Shown in pieces: positions 1 through 5,659 of a stretch of DNA of 5,923 nt (the stretch's first letter is position 1; the number at the start of each line of letters is the position of its first letter). The stretch covers positions 1 to 5,923 of the forward strand of contig PXFD01000138.1 of NCBI GenBank assembly GCA_003564505.1. Reading direction: 5' to 3'. The notes under the pieces were generated by a model that worked only from the letters and a program-made list of their open reading frames with translations, made no database searches and was not told the origin of the DNA. Made by a program: the position numbers and the translations under genes. This DNA comes from Syntrophomonadaceae bacterium. GTDB taxonomy: Bacteria > Bacillota_D > Dethiobacteria > DTU022.

Positions 1-80
1 ACAGCCACCCCGCCACCAGCGGTATAACGAAGCTCCGGATCATGGGTCAGACGCCCAATTAAAACTACTTGATTTAACAT
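1..80 (-). CDS. ssb: Single-stranded DNA-binding protein, N-terminal fragment (runs off window)
   Basis: Only the first 26 codons and part of the next are present. They read MLNQVVLIGRLTHDPELRYT followed by AGGGVA, which matches the start of bacterial SSB (consensus MLNxVxLIGRLTxDPELRYT), the first strands of the OB fold. SSB coats single-stranded DNA in replication, repair and recombination. The ATG is preceded by an AGGA at 91-94 at workable spacing. The gene starts 34 nt after the rpsF stop and is read in the same direction, the classic rpsF-ssb-rpsR arrangement, so it is probably co-transcribed with rpsF. Nothing can be said about the C-terminal acidic tip or full length, because the window ends. 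The identification is strong despite the short piece, because both the motif and the neighbour fit. Confidence 0.93.
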   Translation of the reverse strand, partial: MLNQVVLIGRLTHDPELRYTAGGGVA

Positions 81-114
81 GAAAACACCGTCCTATTAAA
101 TAAGTTGTTCTAGA

Positions 115-651
115 TTACTCACCCGCCGGTTTTTCTTCATCCTCTTCTGCTTCACTGCTCTCAACTTCTGCCTCAGCAGTCTTCTCCTGGCTGTCCTGAG
201 CAGGTTCCGGCGTTTCAGCAGTATCAGCACTTTCAGTTACTTCAGCTTCGCTTACTCCTTCCGCAGCAGCACTTTCCTCAGCAACAGCACTTTCCTCAGC
301 AGCAGCTTTTTTAGCCGCAGCTTCAGCCTCGCTGGCAGCCTTTTTCGCCGCAGCTTCAAACTCCTGTTCATCAGTGCGAACGACCATGAAACGGATAATT
401 TCATCAGTAACTCTGAAATAGTGTTCGACTTCCGGAATGATTGTGCCTTCAGCACTGAAGTAAATTAAGTAGTAATGGCCTTCCTGGAACTTATCAATTT
501 CATAAGCCAGACGCCTTTTGCGCCAATCCAGAACAGTACTTACCGAACCATTGTTCTTGGTAATAGCAGAAGATAATCCGTCCAAAACTTCCTGATGATC
601 ATCTTTTTCAAGCTCCGGGCTTATAATGATCATCGCTTCATATAATTCCAT
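115..651 (-). CDS. rpsF: Ribosomal protein bS6 with long Ala/Glu-rich C-terminal extension
   Basis: Residues 1-97 are a normal bS6: MELYEAMIIISPELE at the start, the central LDWRKRRLAYEIDKFQEGHYYLIYF block and the VTDEIIRFMVVR strand, which form the ferredoxin-like fold that pairs with bS18 on the 30S platform. Typical Firmicutes bS6 ends near residue 95-100; this one continues to 178. The extra 81 residues are low complexity: first an Ala/Lys/Glu part with repeated AAAKKAA and AEESA units (about 100-131), then a strongly acidic tail ending EEDEEKPAGE. The tail is probably disordered or part helical and is not needed for the core fold. The ATG is well chosen: a GGGAGGTG Shine-Dalgarno sequence lies just upstream (about 660-666). 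ssb follows after 34 nt. There is a 100-nt gap to the upstream AI-2E gene, so the gene may have its own promoter. The frame is intact, with no sign of sequencing error at the end of the core. Confidence 0.96.
   Translation of the reverse strand: MELYEAMIIISPELEKDDHQEVLDGLSSAITKNNGSVSTVLDWRKRRLAYEIDKFQEGHYYLIYFSAEGTIIPEVEHYFRVTDEIIRFMVVRTDEQEFEAAAKKAASEAEAAAKKAAAEESAVAEESAAAEGVSEAEVTESADTAETPEPAQDSQEKTAEAEVESSEAEEDEEKPAGE
267..302 (-). repeat. 18-bp tandem duplication inside the bS6 tail
   Basis: Two 18-bp units (267-284 and 285-302) differ at one base and encode consecutive AEESAV and AEESAA blocks. A second, looser repeat lies beside it: 302-324 and 335-357 are 23-bp imperfect copies spaced 33 bp apart, encoding the AAAKKAA motifs. 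The unit lengths and spacing are multiples of three, so gain or loss of a unit keeps the frame. This suggests the extension grew by in-frame duplication, which is an inference from the pattern. Confidence 0.8.
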
Positions 652-678
652 AAAATTTCACCTCCCTCTGGTCTAATG

Positions 679-700
679 GCCCCTTAAATGAATAAGGAGC
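679..700 (-). promoter_or_regulatory. Hairpin in the rpsF leader
   Basis: On the minus strand the sequence GCTCCTTA, loop TTCATT, TAAGGGGC forms an 8-bp stem with one G-T pair, 28 nt before the rpsF start codon. No T-tract follows, so it is not a good terminator for the upstream operon. Many bacteria control rpsF by binding of the S6:S18 complex to a leader hairpin, but I do not see the conserved CCG loop element of that motif here, so the link is only a possibility. Confidence 0.4.
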
Positions 701-703
701 AGG

Positions 704-709
704 GTTATA
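704..709 (-). promoter_or_regulatory. Possible extended -10 promoter for rpsF-ssb
   Basis: Minus-strand TGTTATAAC gives a TATAAC -10 with the upstream TG of an extended -10. The -35 region at 17-18 bp spacing is poor (TTCTAT or ATTCTA). The start of transcription would be about 45-50 nt before the rpsF ATG, placing the 679-700 hairpin inside the leader. Ribosomal genes often have their own promoter even inside longer transcripts, but this call rests on one hexamer. Confidence 0.33.
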
Positions 710-751
710 ACAAAGGAAATCATAGCATAGAATAGCAATAAGGGCAATAGG

Positions 752-1789
752 TTAGTTTAGTTCTTCATAAGCAGGATTACGCTTGAGAAGCTCAAGAACT
801 CCTTTTATCATCCCGGCCACAGGAACCGCCAGGATCATGCCTAACAAACCACCAAGGCTGCCACCTGCCAGGATTGCCACAATAACAGTAATAGGCCTTA
901 GCTTAACAATGCGTCCCAGCACAACCGGCGCAAGAAACATTCCATCTAGAATTTGAATTCCAACATAAACAGCAATAATTAGCAATGGTGAAGGTGTAAG
1001 TGGCGATAAGCTGAGGAGCACTGCCGGAACTGCTGCTATATACGGCCCTAAATAAAGTATAAAATTGAATATCCCGGCCAATACCCCCAGAAGTAAGGCA
1101 TAGGGCATACCAATAACAGATAAAACTATCCCGGTAACTACCCCAACAATCAGACAGCGTATTAACGAGCCTCTGATAAATGTTCCTACATTGGTATCAA
1201 CTATCTTCATTAACTCTTCGGCCAGGGGCCTTTTTGCAGAAGGGATGATTTCAATAACTTGAGTGCGCACAGCCTGAAAGTCGTATAGCAGGTAGAACAC
1301 CAGGAAAAGCACCAGGAAAAAATCAACCGCGCCTCCAATCAGGGAAAGAGATGCTTCGGCCAAATATTCTACTGCCTGGTGCATATTATCAGAGATACTG
1401 AGAATAAAGCTGCGCACCTCATCTTCAATATCCAGCATTACTGTTTGCTGTGATAGCCACGACAACACAACCTGGATCCGGGCCAGGTGTGTTGGGAAGC
1501 TATCAATGAGATCGTTCATTTCATAATATATGACAGGAATTAACAAGCTAACAACGAATATGCAAAATAGTAAAAATAATACAAAGGCAGTGGCCACGGT
1601 TAACCCATGACTCAGGCGATAGCGTCTTTTTAAGTATTCCTGCAAGGGAAATAAGATATATACAATGAGAGCGCTGATCAGAATCAAGCCAACAACCCAG
1701 GCAATGCTGTTAAGGATCCAAAGCCCGCCGACCACAATAAAGAGCAGCCCAACCAAGCGAAGGGCCAAGGCCCACTGTTTATCAATCAT
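752..1789 (-). CDS. AI-2E family transporter (PerM/YtvI-type membrane protein)
   Basis: This is a 345-residue polytopic membrane protein of the AI-2E/UPF0118 family. Hydrophobic segments lie at about 10-46 (two helices), 64-87, 148-169, 206-226, 229-262, 266-290 and 300-330, with a more polar region at about 90-147 between the early and later membrane blocks. Family hallmarks are visible: VGTFIRGSLIRCLIVG (201-216), the YLGPYIAAVPA turn (246-256) and the conserved closing block LGRIVKLRPITVIVAILAGG (291-310) followed by GLLGMILAVP. Members have been linked to AI-2 export, sodium/proton antiport or other small-solute export; the sequence does not show which applies, so no symbol is given. The start ATG has a GGGGGA ribosome site a few bases upstream. 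The gene begins 14 nt after the ychF stop, so it is almost certainly co-transcribed with ychF, and is the last gene before the gap ahead of rpsF. Confidence 0.9.
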   Translation of the reverse strand: MIDKQWALALRLVGLLFIVVGGLWILNSIAWVVGLILISALIVYILFPLQEYLKRRYRLSHGLTVATAFVLFLLFCIFVVSLLIPVIYYEMNDLIDSFPTHLARIQVVLSWLSQQTVMLDIEDEVRSFILSISDNMHQAVEYLAEASLSLIGGAVDFFLVLFLVFYLLYDFQAVRTQVIEIIPSAKRPLAEELMKIVDTNVGTFIRGSLIRCLIVGVVTGIVLSVIGMPYALLLGVLAGIFNFILYLGPYIAAVPAVLLSLSPLTPSPLLIIAVYVGIQILDGMFLAPVVLGRIVKLRPITVIVAILAGGSLGGLLGMILAVPVAGMIKGVLELLKRNPAYEELN

Positions 1790-1803
1790 TATTATCCCCC
1801 GAT

Positions 1804-2865
1804 TTAATTGCGAAAACGGACAAATATAACCTCGCCATCCTGCACAGGATAATCACGTCCTTCTACCCTGCTTGAGCCTTTTTCACGAGCACCGGTGATT
1901 CCTCCGGCATCAATTAAATCAATCCACTTTACCACTTCTGCATTGATAAAGCCCTGCTCCATATCGCTATGTATTTTGCCCGCTGCTTCCACTGCTCGAA
2001 TATTTGCGGGAACTACCCAGGCCCTGGTCTCATTACCTTTGATAGTATAAAAAGTAATCAGCTCAAGTAATCGGTAACACTCCTTCAGCAATTCCAAGGT
2101 TTTACTTTCAGTCAGCCCATAGGCGTTTAAAAAAGTTTCCCTCTCATCCTCGGGCAGTTCTACCAGCTCAGCCTCAAGACTTGCGCATAAAGGGATAACA
2201 ACGCTACCTTGTGGAAAGTCGGTCAGATCAACTAAGCCAAGATTGCTTTCCGACAGGTTAAACACGTAAACCATATCTTTGAGAGTAAGCAAAGGAAGTT
2301 CTCTGAGGGTTTCTTTTTCCTGCCCTGTTAGTTCCAGGCATCTCAGGGGCAAGCCTTTGTTCAAGTGCTCTTCAGCTCGCCTTAGCAACAGTGCTTCACT
2401 TTTTGCTGCCTTTTCTCCAAGCCTGAGCTGAGGTTCCAGCTTTTGTAGGCGTCTGGCTATAGACTCAAGATCAGCCAGGCCCAATTCAATGTTAACAGTT
2501 TCAAGGCGGGTTGACAGATCACCTTCACTGGTTGCGACATCCCCGAAGCCAGCCAGCACATGAATCAGCAGATCAACGGCACGCAGATTGCCAAGAAATT
2601 GGTTCCCCAGCCCTTCTCCACGACTGGCTCCTTTAACCAGGCCAGCCACATCAATCACTTCAATTGTTGCAGGCGTCACTTTTTCTGCCTTAGTCAGATC
2701 GGCAAGAGCCGCTAAGCGCGAATCAGGGATAGGCACAATAGCACGGTTAGGATCAATTGTTGAAAAGGGATAATTCTCTATGGTTACATCCAGAGCCGTA
2801 AGAGCTTTGAATAAAGTTGATTTGCCTGCATTTGGTAGACCAACAATACCACAGCTCCAGGACAT
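1804..2865 (-). CDS. ychF: Ribosome-binding GTPase/ATPase YchF (OLA1 family)
   Basis: The 353-residue protein starts MSWSCGIVGLPNAGKSTLF, with the G1/P-loop GLPNAGKS at 9-16. It carries TIDPN (37-40 region), the G3 motif DVAG at 72-75 followed by Leu76, the YchF-type G4 NLSE (203-206) instead of NKxD, and a G5-like CASLEAEL (227-234). Leu in place of catalytic Gln after G3 marks the hydrophobic-substituted class, and NxxE in place of NKxD explains why family members accept ATP. The helical insert spans about 120-185. The C-terminal TGS domain (about 268-352) has the typical TFYTIKGNETRAW and AAGKIHSDMEQGFINAEV blocks. YchF proteins bind ribosomes and affect translation and stress responses. 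A strong AGGAGGGT ribosome site sits before the ATG. The gene lies 16 nt after the DUF951 gene, and B. subtilis also keeps ychF between yyzM and rpsF. All catalytic motifs are intact. Confidence 0.97.
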   Translation of the reverse strand: MSWSCGIVGLPNAGKSTLFKALTALDVTIENYPFSTIDPNRAIVPIPDSRLAALADLTKAEKVTPATIEVIDVAGLVKGASRGEGLGNQFLGNLRAVDLLIHVLAGFGDVATSEGDLSTRLETVNIELGLADLESIARRLQKLEPQLRLGEKAAKSEALLLRRAEEHLNKGLPLRCLELTGQEKETLRELPLLTLKDMVYVFNLSESNLGLVDLTDFPQGSVVIPLCASLEAELVELPEDERETFLNAYGLTESKTLELLKECYRLLELITFYTIKGNETRAWVVPANIRAVEAAGKIHSDMEQGFINAEVVKWIDLIDAGGITGAREKGSSRVEGRDYPVQDGEVIFVRFRN

Positions 2866-2881
2866 TATTTACCCTCCTGCA

Positions 2882-3073
2882 CTAATCATCTGGCTCGTGA
2901 AGAACAGACTTAACCCTTCGTTCAAAGCGAGAACGCGGTATCAATACACTTCTGCCACACTTCTCACACTTAATGCGAAAGTCCATGCCAATCCTGATTA
3001 TACGCCAGCAGTTCGCGCCACATGGATGTCCTTTCTTCATAACAACCAGTTGACCAACCTGATTCTGGGCCAT
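2882..3073 (-). CDS. DUF951 (YyzM-like) small cysteine-containing protein
   Basis: A 63-residue basic protein reads VGQLVVMKKGHPCG near the start, then WRIIRIGMDFRIKCEKCGRSV and IPRSRFERRVKSVL. This is the full DUF951 pattern: the VxMKKxHPCG entry, a CxxCG knuckle and the PRSxFExRVK end. Its function is unknown. Cys18, Cys36 and Cys39 with His16 suggest metal binding, and this copy has an additional Cys22 where relatives I recall usually have a non-cysteine. The start is ATG with a modest GGTGG ribosome site 9 nt upstream. It sits 20 nt after adk and 16 nt before ychF, as in the yyzM-ychF order of Bacillus. That conserved adjacency suggests, but does not show, a role linked to ribosomes or YchF. 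Confidence 0.9.
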   Translation of the reverse strand: MAQNQVGQLVVMKKGHPCGANCWRIIRIGMDFRIKCEKCGRSVLIPRSRFERRVKSVLHEPDD

Positions 3074-3093
3074 TATAATCAGCCACCGTTCCC

Positions 3094-3741
3094 TTATAGC
3101 TTATCCAGCACAGCCCTTATCTGTTTATAAACGCTGCCAATATCCTCGTTTCCATCAACCGGGTATAACACATCTTTCTCTTTATAAAAACTTACAAGTG
3201 GTTCGGTCTGCTTTTTATAAACTGCTAGCCTTTCTTTTACAGTTTCAAGAGAATCATCGTCACGCTGGTATAAATCTCCACCACATTGATCGCAGACATT
3301 CCGCACCTCGGGCGGGTTAAATTTCAGGTGATAAACAGCATTACACTTAGAACAAACTCTCCTGCCGGTTAAACGTTCAATTAACTCATCCTCATCAACT
3401 TCAATTGATAGAACACCGTCGACCTTGGATCCAATTTCCGGTAGAGCATCATCAAGAAACTTTGCCTGCTCAACAGTACGTGGGAAGCCGTCAAATAGCG
3501 CCCCGTTTTGACAGTCAGGATCTCTTAAGCGGTCTTTTACAATTTCAACAACAAGTTCATCGGGGACGAGCGAGCCCTGATCCATATACTGCTTTGCTTT
3601 GCGACCAAGAGCCTTGTCTTCTTTTACAGCAGCCCTTAATATATCTCCAGTGGAAATGAAGACAAGATTATAATCTTTAACAATGTTCTCTGCTTGGGTA
3701 CCTTTGCCAGCTCCCGGCGGTCCAAGTAAGATAATTAGCAT
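3094..3741 (-). CDS. adk: Adenylate kinase, zinc-type (long LID)
   Basis: This 215-residue enzyme interconverts ATP plus AMP and two ADP in the cytoplasm. The P-loop GPPGAGKGT is at 7-15, the AMP-binding STGDILR at 30-36, DGFPRT at 84-89 with Arg88, and the LID runs from about 123 to 160. The LID has four cysteines, Cys130-x2-Cys133 and Cys150-x2-Cys153, the structural zinc site typical of Gram-positive adenylate kinases. RDDD (160-163) and Arg171 supply further phosphate-binding and transfer residues. Length is normal and nothing is missing. The ATG has an AGAGGT ribosome site. It is the first gene of the adk-DUF951-ychF-AI-2E series and has a plausible promoter of its own. The position is odd: adk normally lies in the secY-adk-map segment of the ribosomal protein cluster, so this may be a relocated or second copy. 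Confidence 0.96.
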   Translation of the reverse strand: MLIILLGPPGAGKGTQAENIVKDYNLVFISTGDILRAAVKEDKALGRKAKQYMDQGSLVPDELVVEIVKDRLRDPDCQNGALFDGFPRTVEQAKFLDDALPEIGSKVDGVLSIEVDEDELIERLTGRRVCSKCNAVYHLKFNPPEVRNVCDQCGGDLYQRDDDSLETVKERLAVYKKQTEPLVSFYKEKDVLYPVDGNEDIGSVYKQIRAVLDKL

Positions 3742-3816
3742 GACAATACCTCTCTTTTTTACTTTAAATATTAGCTCCGAACTGTTTAGTTCTTCTTATC
3801 TTAAGCAATTCCTGCT

Positions 3817-3845
3817 ATTTAACCAGAATCTAAAGCGGGTCACAA
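3817..3845 (-). promoter_or_regulatory. Likely sigma-A promoter for the adk operon
   Basis: On the minus strand TTGTGA (3840-3845) and TTAAAT (3817-3822) are separated by exactly 17 bp, and the -10 is preceded by TGG, an extended -10. Each hexamer matches 4 of 6 consensus bases. Transcription would start near 3810, giving a leader of about 70 nt before adk. The promoter lies just past the terminator of the bactofilin gene, where a new operon should begin. A small GAACT/AGTTC stem (3779-3792) falls within the leader. Confidence 0.5.
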
Positions 3846-3865
3846 CAAGATCAAGAGAGTTACAA

Positions 3866-3898
3866 GCAAAGAAAGCACTACAATTAGCAGTGCTTCTT
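3866..3898 (-). terminator. Probable intrinsic terminator after the bactofilin gene
   Basis: In the minus-strand transcript AAGCACT (3889-3895 on the + strand, read in reverse) pairs with AGTGCTT (3873-3879) around a 9-nt loop. The 7-bp stem can extend through A/T pairs with one bulge. A TTTCTTTG stretch follows, starting within the right arm. The hairpin lies about 37 nt past the bactofilin stop codon and just before the promoter of the adk operon, as expected. The T-tract is interrupted by C and G, so termination may be only partial. Confidence 0.5.
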
Positions 3899-3931
3899 GG
3901 ATATTATGACTCTAAAGCAGGCCAAGTGGGG

Positions 3932-4426
3932 CTAAGCCTTCTCTGCAAACGACTGATCCGAGCCAGCATTAACCTGCGTCCCTTTGCTGCTTGATGCATC
4001 TGCACCTGATGACTTGTAATTCCAATCCTTTTTTTGCAAAGGCTTTTCCTCTGATTGCTCTTTTCCGGCTTGTTCTTTTCGCTGCATTTCCATGTTGCCG
4101 GACAAAACTGCGCCCTCTTCAATGATAAGGCCGTTAGCTTTAAAAGTGCCATTCGCAGCAGCTGTTTTTTTTAGTTCGAGCTTACCCTCAGCTTCTAAAG
4201 TGCCCTCGTAAGAGCCGGCTATGGTTATGTTACGGGCACTTAAATCAGCAGCAACTTTTCCATTTTCACCAATAATCACATCACCTTTATTTTGCAAAGC
4301 ACCCTCAATTTCACCATCGATCCTAATGACACCTTTTCCGTTAATATTCCCGGAAAAGAACGTATCCTTACCAATGATTGTATCTACCTTGTCTGACATT
4401 GTCCCGACACTACCTTTCTTAAACAA
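3932..4426 (-). CDS. Bactofilin (polymer-forming cytoskeletal protein)
   Basis: This 164-residue protein has a bactofilin core at about 14-113, with the hallmark opening DTIIGKDTFFSGNINGKGVI followed by RIDGEIEG and then short repeating strands (DVIIGENGKVAADLSARNITIAG and so on) that build a right-handed beta-helix. The tail (about 114-164) is charged and Ser/Lys/Gln-rich with no visible fold. Bactofilins self-assemble without nucleotide into filaments that scaffold cell-wall enzymes, polarity factors or stalks. The start is a TTG at 4426. It is preferred because a perfect AGGAGG lies 7 nt upstream; the in-frame ATG at codon 10 has almost no ribosome site. The gene begins 21 nt after the M23 peptidase stop, so the pair forms an operon, the same pairing known from CcmA/Csd1 in Helicobacter and several other bacteria. 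A probable terminator follows. Confidence 0.93.
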   Translation of the reverse strand: MFKKGSVGTMSDKVDTIIGKDTFFSGNINGKGVIRIDGEIEGALQNKGDVIIGENGKVAADLSARNITIAGSYEGTLEAEGKLELKKTAAANGTFKANGLIIEEGAVLSGNMEMQRKEQAGKEQSEEKPLQKKDWNYKSSGADASSSKGTQVNAGSDQSFAEKA

Positions 4427-4441
4427 TCTGCCATCCTCCTC
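4427..4441 (-). promoter_or_regulatory. Ribosome binding site that decides the TTG start of the bactofilin gene
   Basis: GAGGAGGA (4434-4441) lies 7 nt before TTG at 4426, ideal spacing. An ATG at 4432-4434 overlaps the edge of this site, but it is out of frame and opens only a 16-codon reading frame, and it is too close to the Shine-Dalgarno sequence to use it. Confidence 0.75.
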
Positions 4442-4447
4442 TTGGAG

Positions 4448-5455
4448 CTAGCGCTCTTTCAAATAATTTGATGGATTCACAGGAGAACCATTACGATGAA
4501 CTTCGTAGTGAAGGTGAGTACCTGTGGTTCTGCCGGTAGCCCCCATATAGCCAATTATTTGGCCTTTTTCAACCTCTTCCCCAACACTTACAGCAAACCC
4601 TGACAAATGAGCATAATGCGTTTCATAGCCGTAGCCGTGATCTATGATTACAAGGTTGCCGAAACTTCCCCGGTAAGAAGCAAAAACTATTTCTCCGGCA
4701 GCGGTAGCCCAAATGGAACTTCCATGTGAACCTAAAATATCTACACCGGTGTGAAATTGATAACCGCTGCTTGCATAGGGGATTCTTCGGACACCGAAAC
4801 CAGAAATAATTCTTCCCCGGGCCGGCCACATTGTTGGCTTTGCTTCTGCCCTGTCCACATAGTCCCCTACAATATCCAGTATTTCTACCTGATCTGGAAC
4901 AACGCTTTGTAAAACAGCTAAATTGCCTGCAGCTCTATCCAGAACACCACCTGAAGAGGTCGAACCGGAGTACCTGCTGTCATAAGCACGCAAAGACTCT
5001 ACAGTTGCCTCGGCAGAATTCGCTGGTGGCGGGCTACTGTTAAAAGAATTGTTACTGTATACGGATGCCGGAGCACTGTTGCTTTCAGCAGATTGGTTCT
5101 GCAAAGCATCATCAATTTCACCCTTGTCTATCTCCAGCCTTTCTGTTACAAGTTCAACAAGATCATCAATTGCATGAACCTGCTCCATCATCCTTTGAGT
5201 TTCAATGGCGAGTGCATCGATTTCCTCCTGCTGGGCCCTGCTTAACTGACGCAAGGTTTCTGCTTCTCGCGCTTCAGCCGCAACCTTCAAATAAGAATAC
5301 CCCAGGACACAAAAGCCGGTTACACCGAGGACCAGGAGGACAACAGCTGCCTGCACAAGGTATAATGGAATGCGAAGGCTGTAGGTTGCCTCCTCTGAAT
5401 GAGGAACGATCATTACTGTAAAACATCGCTTGCTATTATTATTATTAGAAGACAC
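4448..5455 (-). CDS. Membrane-anchored M23 (LytM-type) peptidoglycan endopeptidase
   Basis: The 335-residue protein has a short cytoplasmic N-terminus with FTVMIVPHSEEATYSLRIP (12-30), one transmembrane helix at about 32-55, a coiled coil at about 58-118, a low-complexity Ser/Asn/Pro linker (120-170) and a C-terminal M23 domain (about 208-330). The zinc and catalytic residues are intact: HTGVD gives His235 and Asp239, YAHLS gives His283, and HLHYEVH gives His314 and His316. M23 enzymes cut peptide cross-bridges in peptidoglycan outside the membrane; the coiled coil may position or restrain the domain. The start is GTG at 5455 with a weak AAAGGG site about 11 nt upstream. The later ATG at 5413 (codon 15) has no ribosome site and would remove the conserved start of the VMIVPH block. 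The bactofilin gene follows after 21 nt, so this enzyme is the likely client of that scaffold. Substrate bond specificity cannot be read from the sequence. Confidence 0.93.
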   Translation of the reverse strand: MSSNNNNSKRCFTVMIVPHSEEATYSLRIPLYLVQAAVVLLVLGVTGFCVLGYSYLKVAAEAREAETLRQLSRAQQEEIDALAIETQRMMEQVHAIDDLVELVTERLEIDKGEIDDALQNQSAESNSAPASVYSNNSFNSSPPPANSAEATVESLRAYDSRYSGSTSSGGVLDRAAGNLAVLQSVVPDQVEILDIVGDYVDRAEAKPTMWPARGRIISGFGVRRIPYASSGYQFHTGVDILGSHGSSIWATAAGEIVFASYRGSFGNLVIIDHGYGYETHYAHLSGFAVSVGEEVEKGQIIGYMGATGRTTGTHLHYEVHRNGSPVNPSNYLKER

Positions 5456-5591
5456 TATAAACTCGACCCTTTCAACGATTCGCAGCTTTTACTGCAAGCC
5501 ATAGGTAAAGGCAGTACCGAACCTGCCAGCATTTAAGCCTTATCCAATAAAAAGCACAAATGTACCCTAATTAGAAATAAAGCTGAAATTT

Positions 5592-5621
5592 ATTATAACA
5601 CAACCGGTCAAAGCAAACCAA
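5592..5621 (-). promoter_or_regulatory. Likely promoter of the M23-bactofilin operon
   Basis: Minus-strand TGTTATAAT gives a perfect TATAAT -10 (5592-5597) with the TG of an extended -10. A partial -35, TTGGTT (5616-5621), lies 18 bp upstream and matches only the first three consensus bases; the extended -10 may compensate. Transcription would begin near 5585, leaving a leader of about 130 nt before the GTG start. The promoter is about 60 bp from the centre of the nearest parS, well within the reach of ParB spreading. Confidence 0.55.
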
Positions 5622-5627
5622 TGGCAG

Positions 5628-5659
5628 CAGCCCCGAAAAGCAAATCTTTGCCGGGGCTG
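5628..5659 (-). terminator. GC-rich hairpin, possible terminator of the parB transcript
   Basis: CAGCCCCG (5628-5635) and CGGGGCTG (5652-5659) form an 8-bp GC-rich stem. An inner AAAG/CTTT stem continues past a small internal loop to a 5-nt loop. It lies downstream of parB in the direction of transcription, where a terminator is expected. No clean T-tract follows on the minus strand, so intrinsic termination is doubtful. Its right arm shares GCTG (5656-5659) with the edge of the 44-bp parS palindrome. Confidence 0.35.

Noticed and set aside
252..455. Minus-strand 67-codon reading frame within rpsF
   Set aside because: It is an out-of-frame shadow of the repetitive bS6 tail, Leu/Lys/Arg-rich as a frame-shifted Ala/Glu stretch would be, with no ribosome site.
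2780..3130. Plus-strand 116-codon reading frame across the ychF start and the DUF951 gene
   Set aside because: It is antisense to two well-supported conserved genes, matches no family I recognise and has no good ribosome site.
3683..3994. Plus-strand 103-codon reading frame over the adk-bactofilin gap
   Set aside because: It begins antisense to adk and ends antisense to the bactofilin gene; the gap is better explained by a terminator and a promoter on the minus strand, and the translation has no recognisable feature.
3904..4152. Minus-strand 82-codon reading frame inside the bactofilin gene
   Set aside because: It is a different frame of the clear bactofilin coding sequence, with no ribosome site and no family resemblance.
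4831..5421. Two plus-strand reading frames antisense to the M23 gene (70 and 118 codons)
   Set aside because: They mirror an intact conserved peptidase gene. Cys/His/Pro/Gln-rich translations are typical of antisense shadows.
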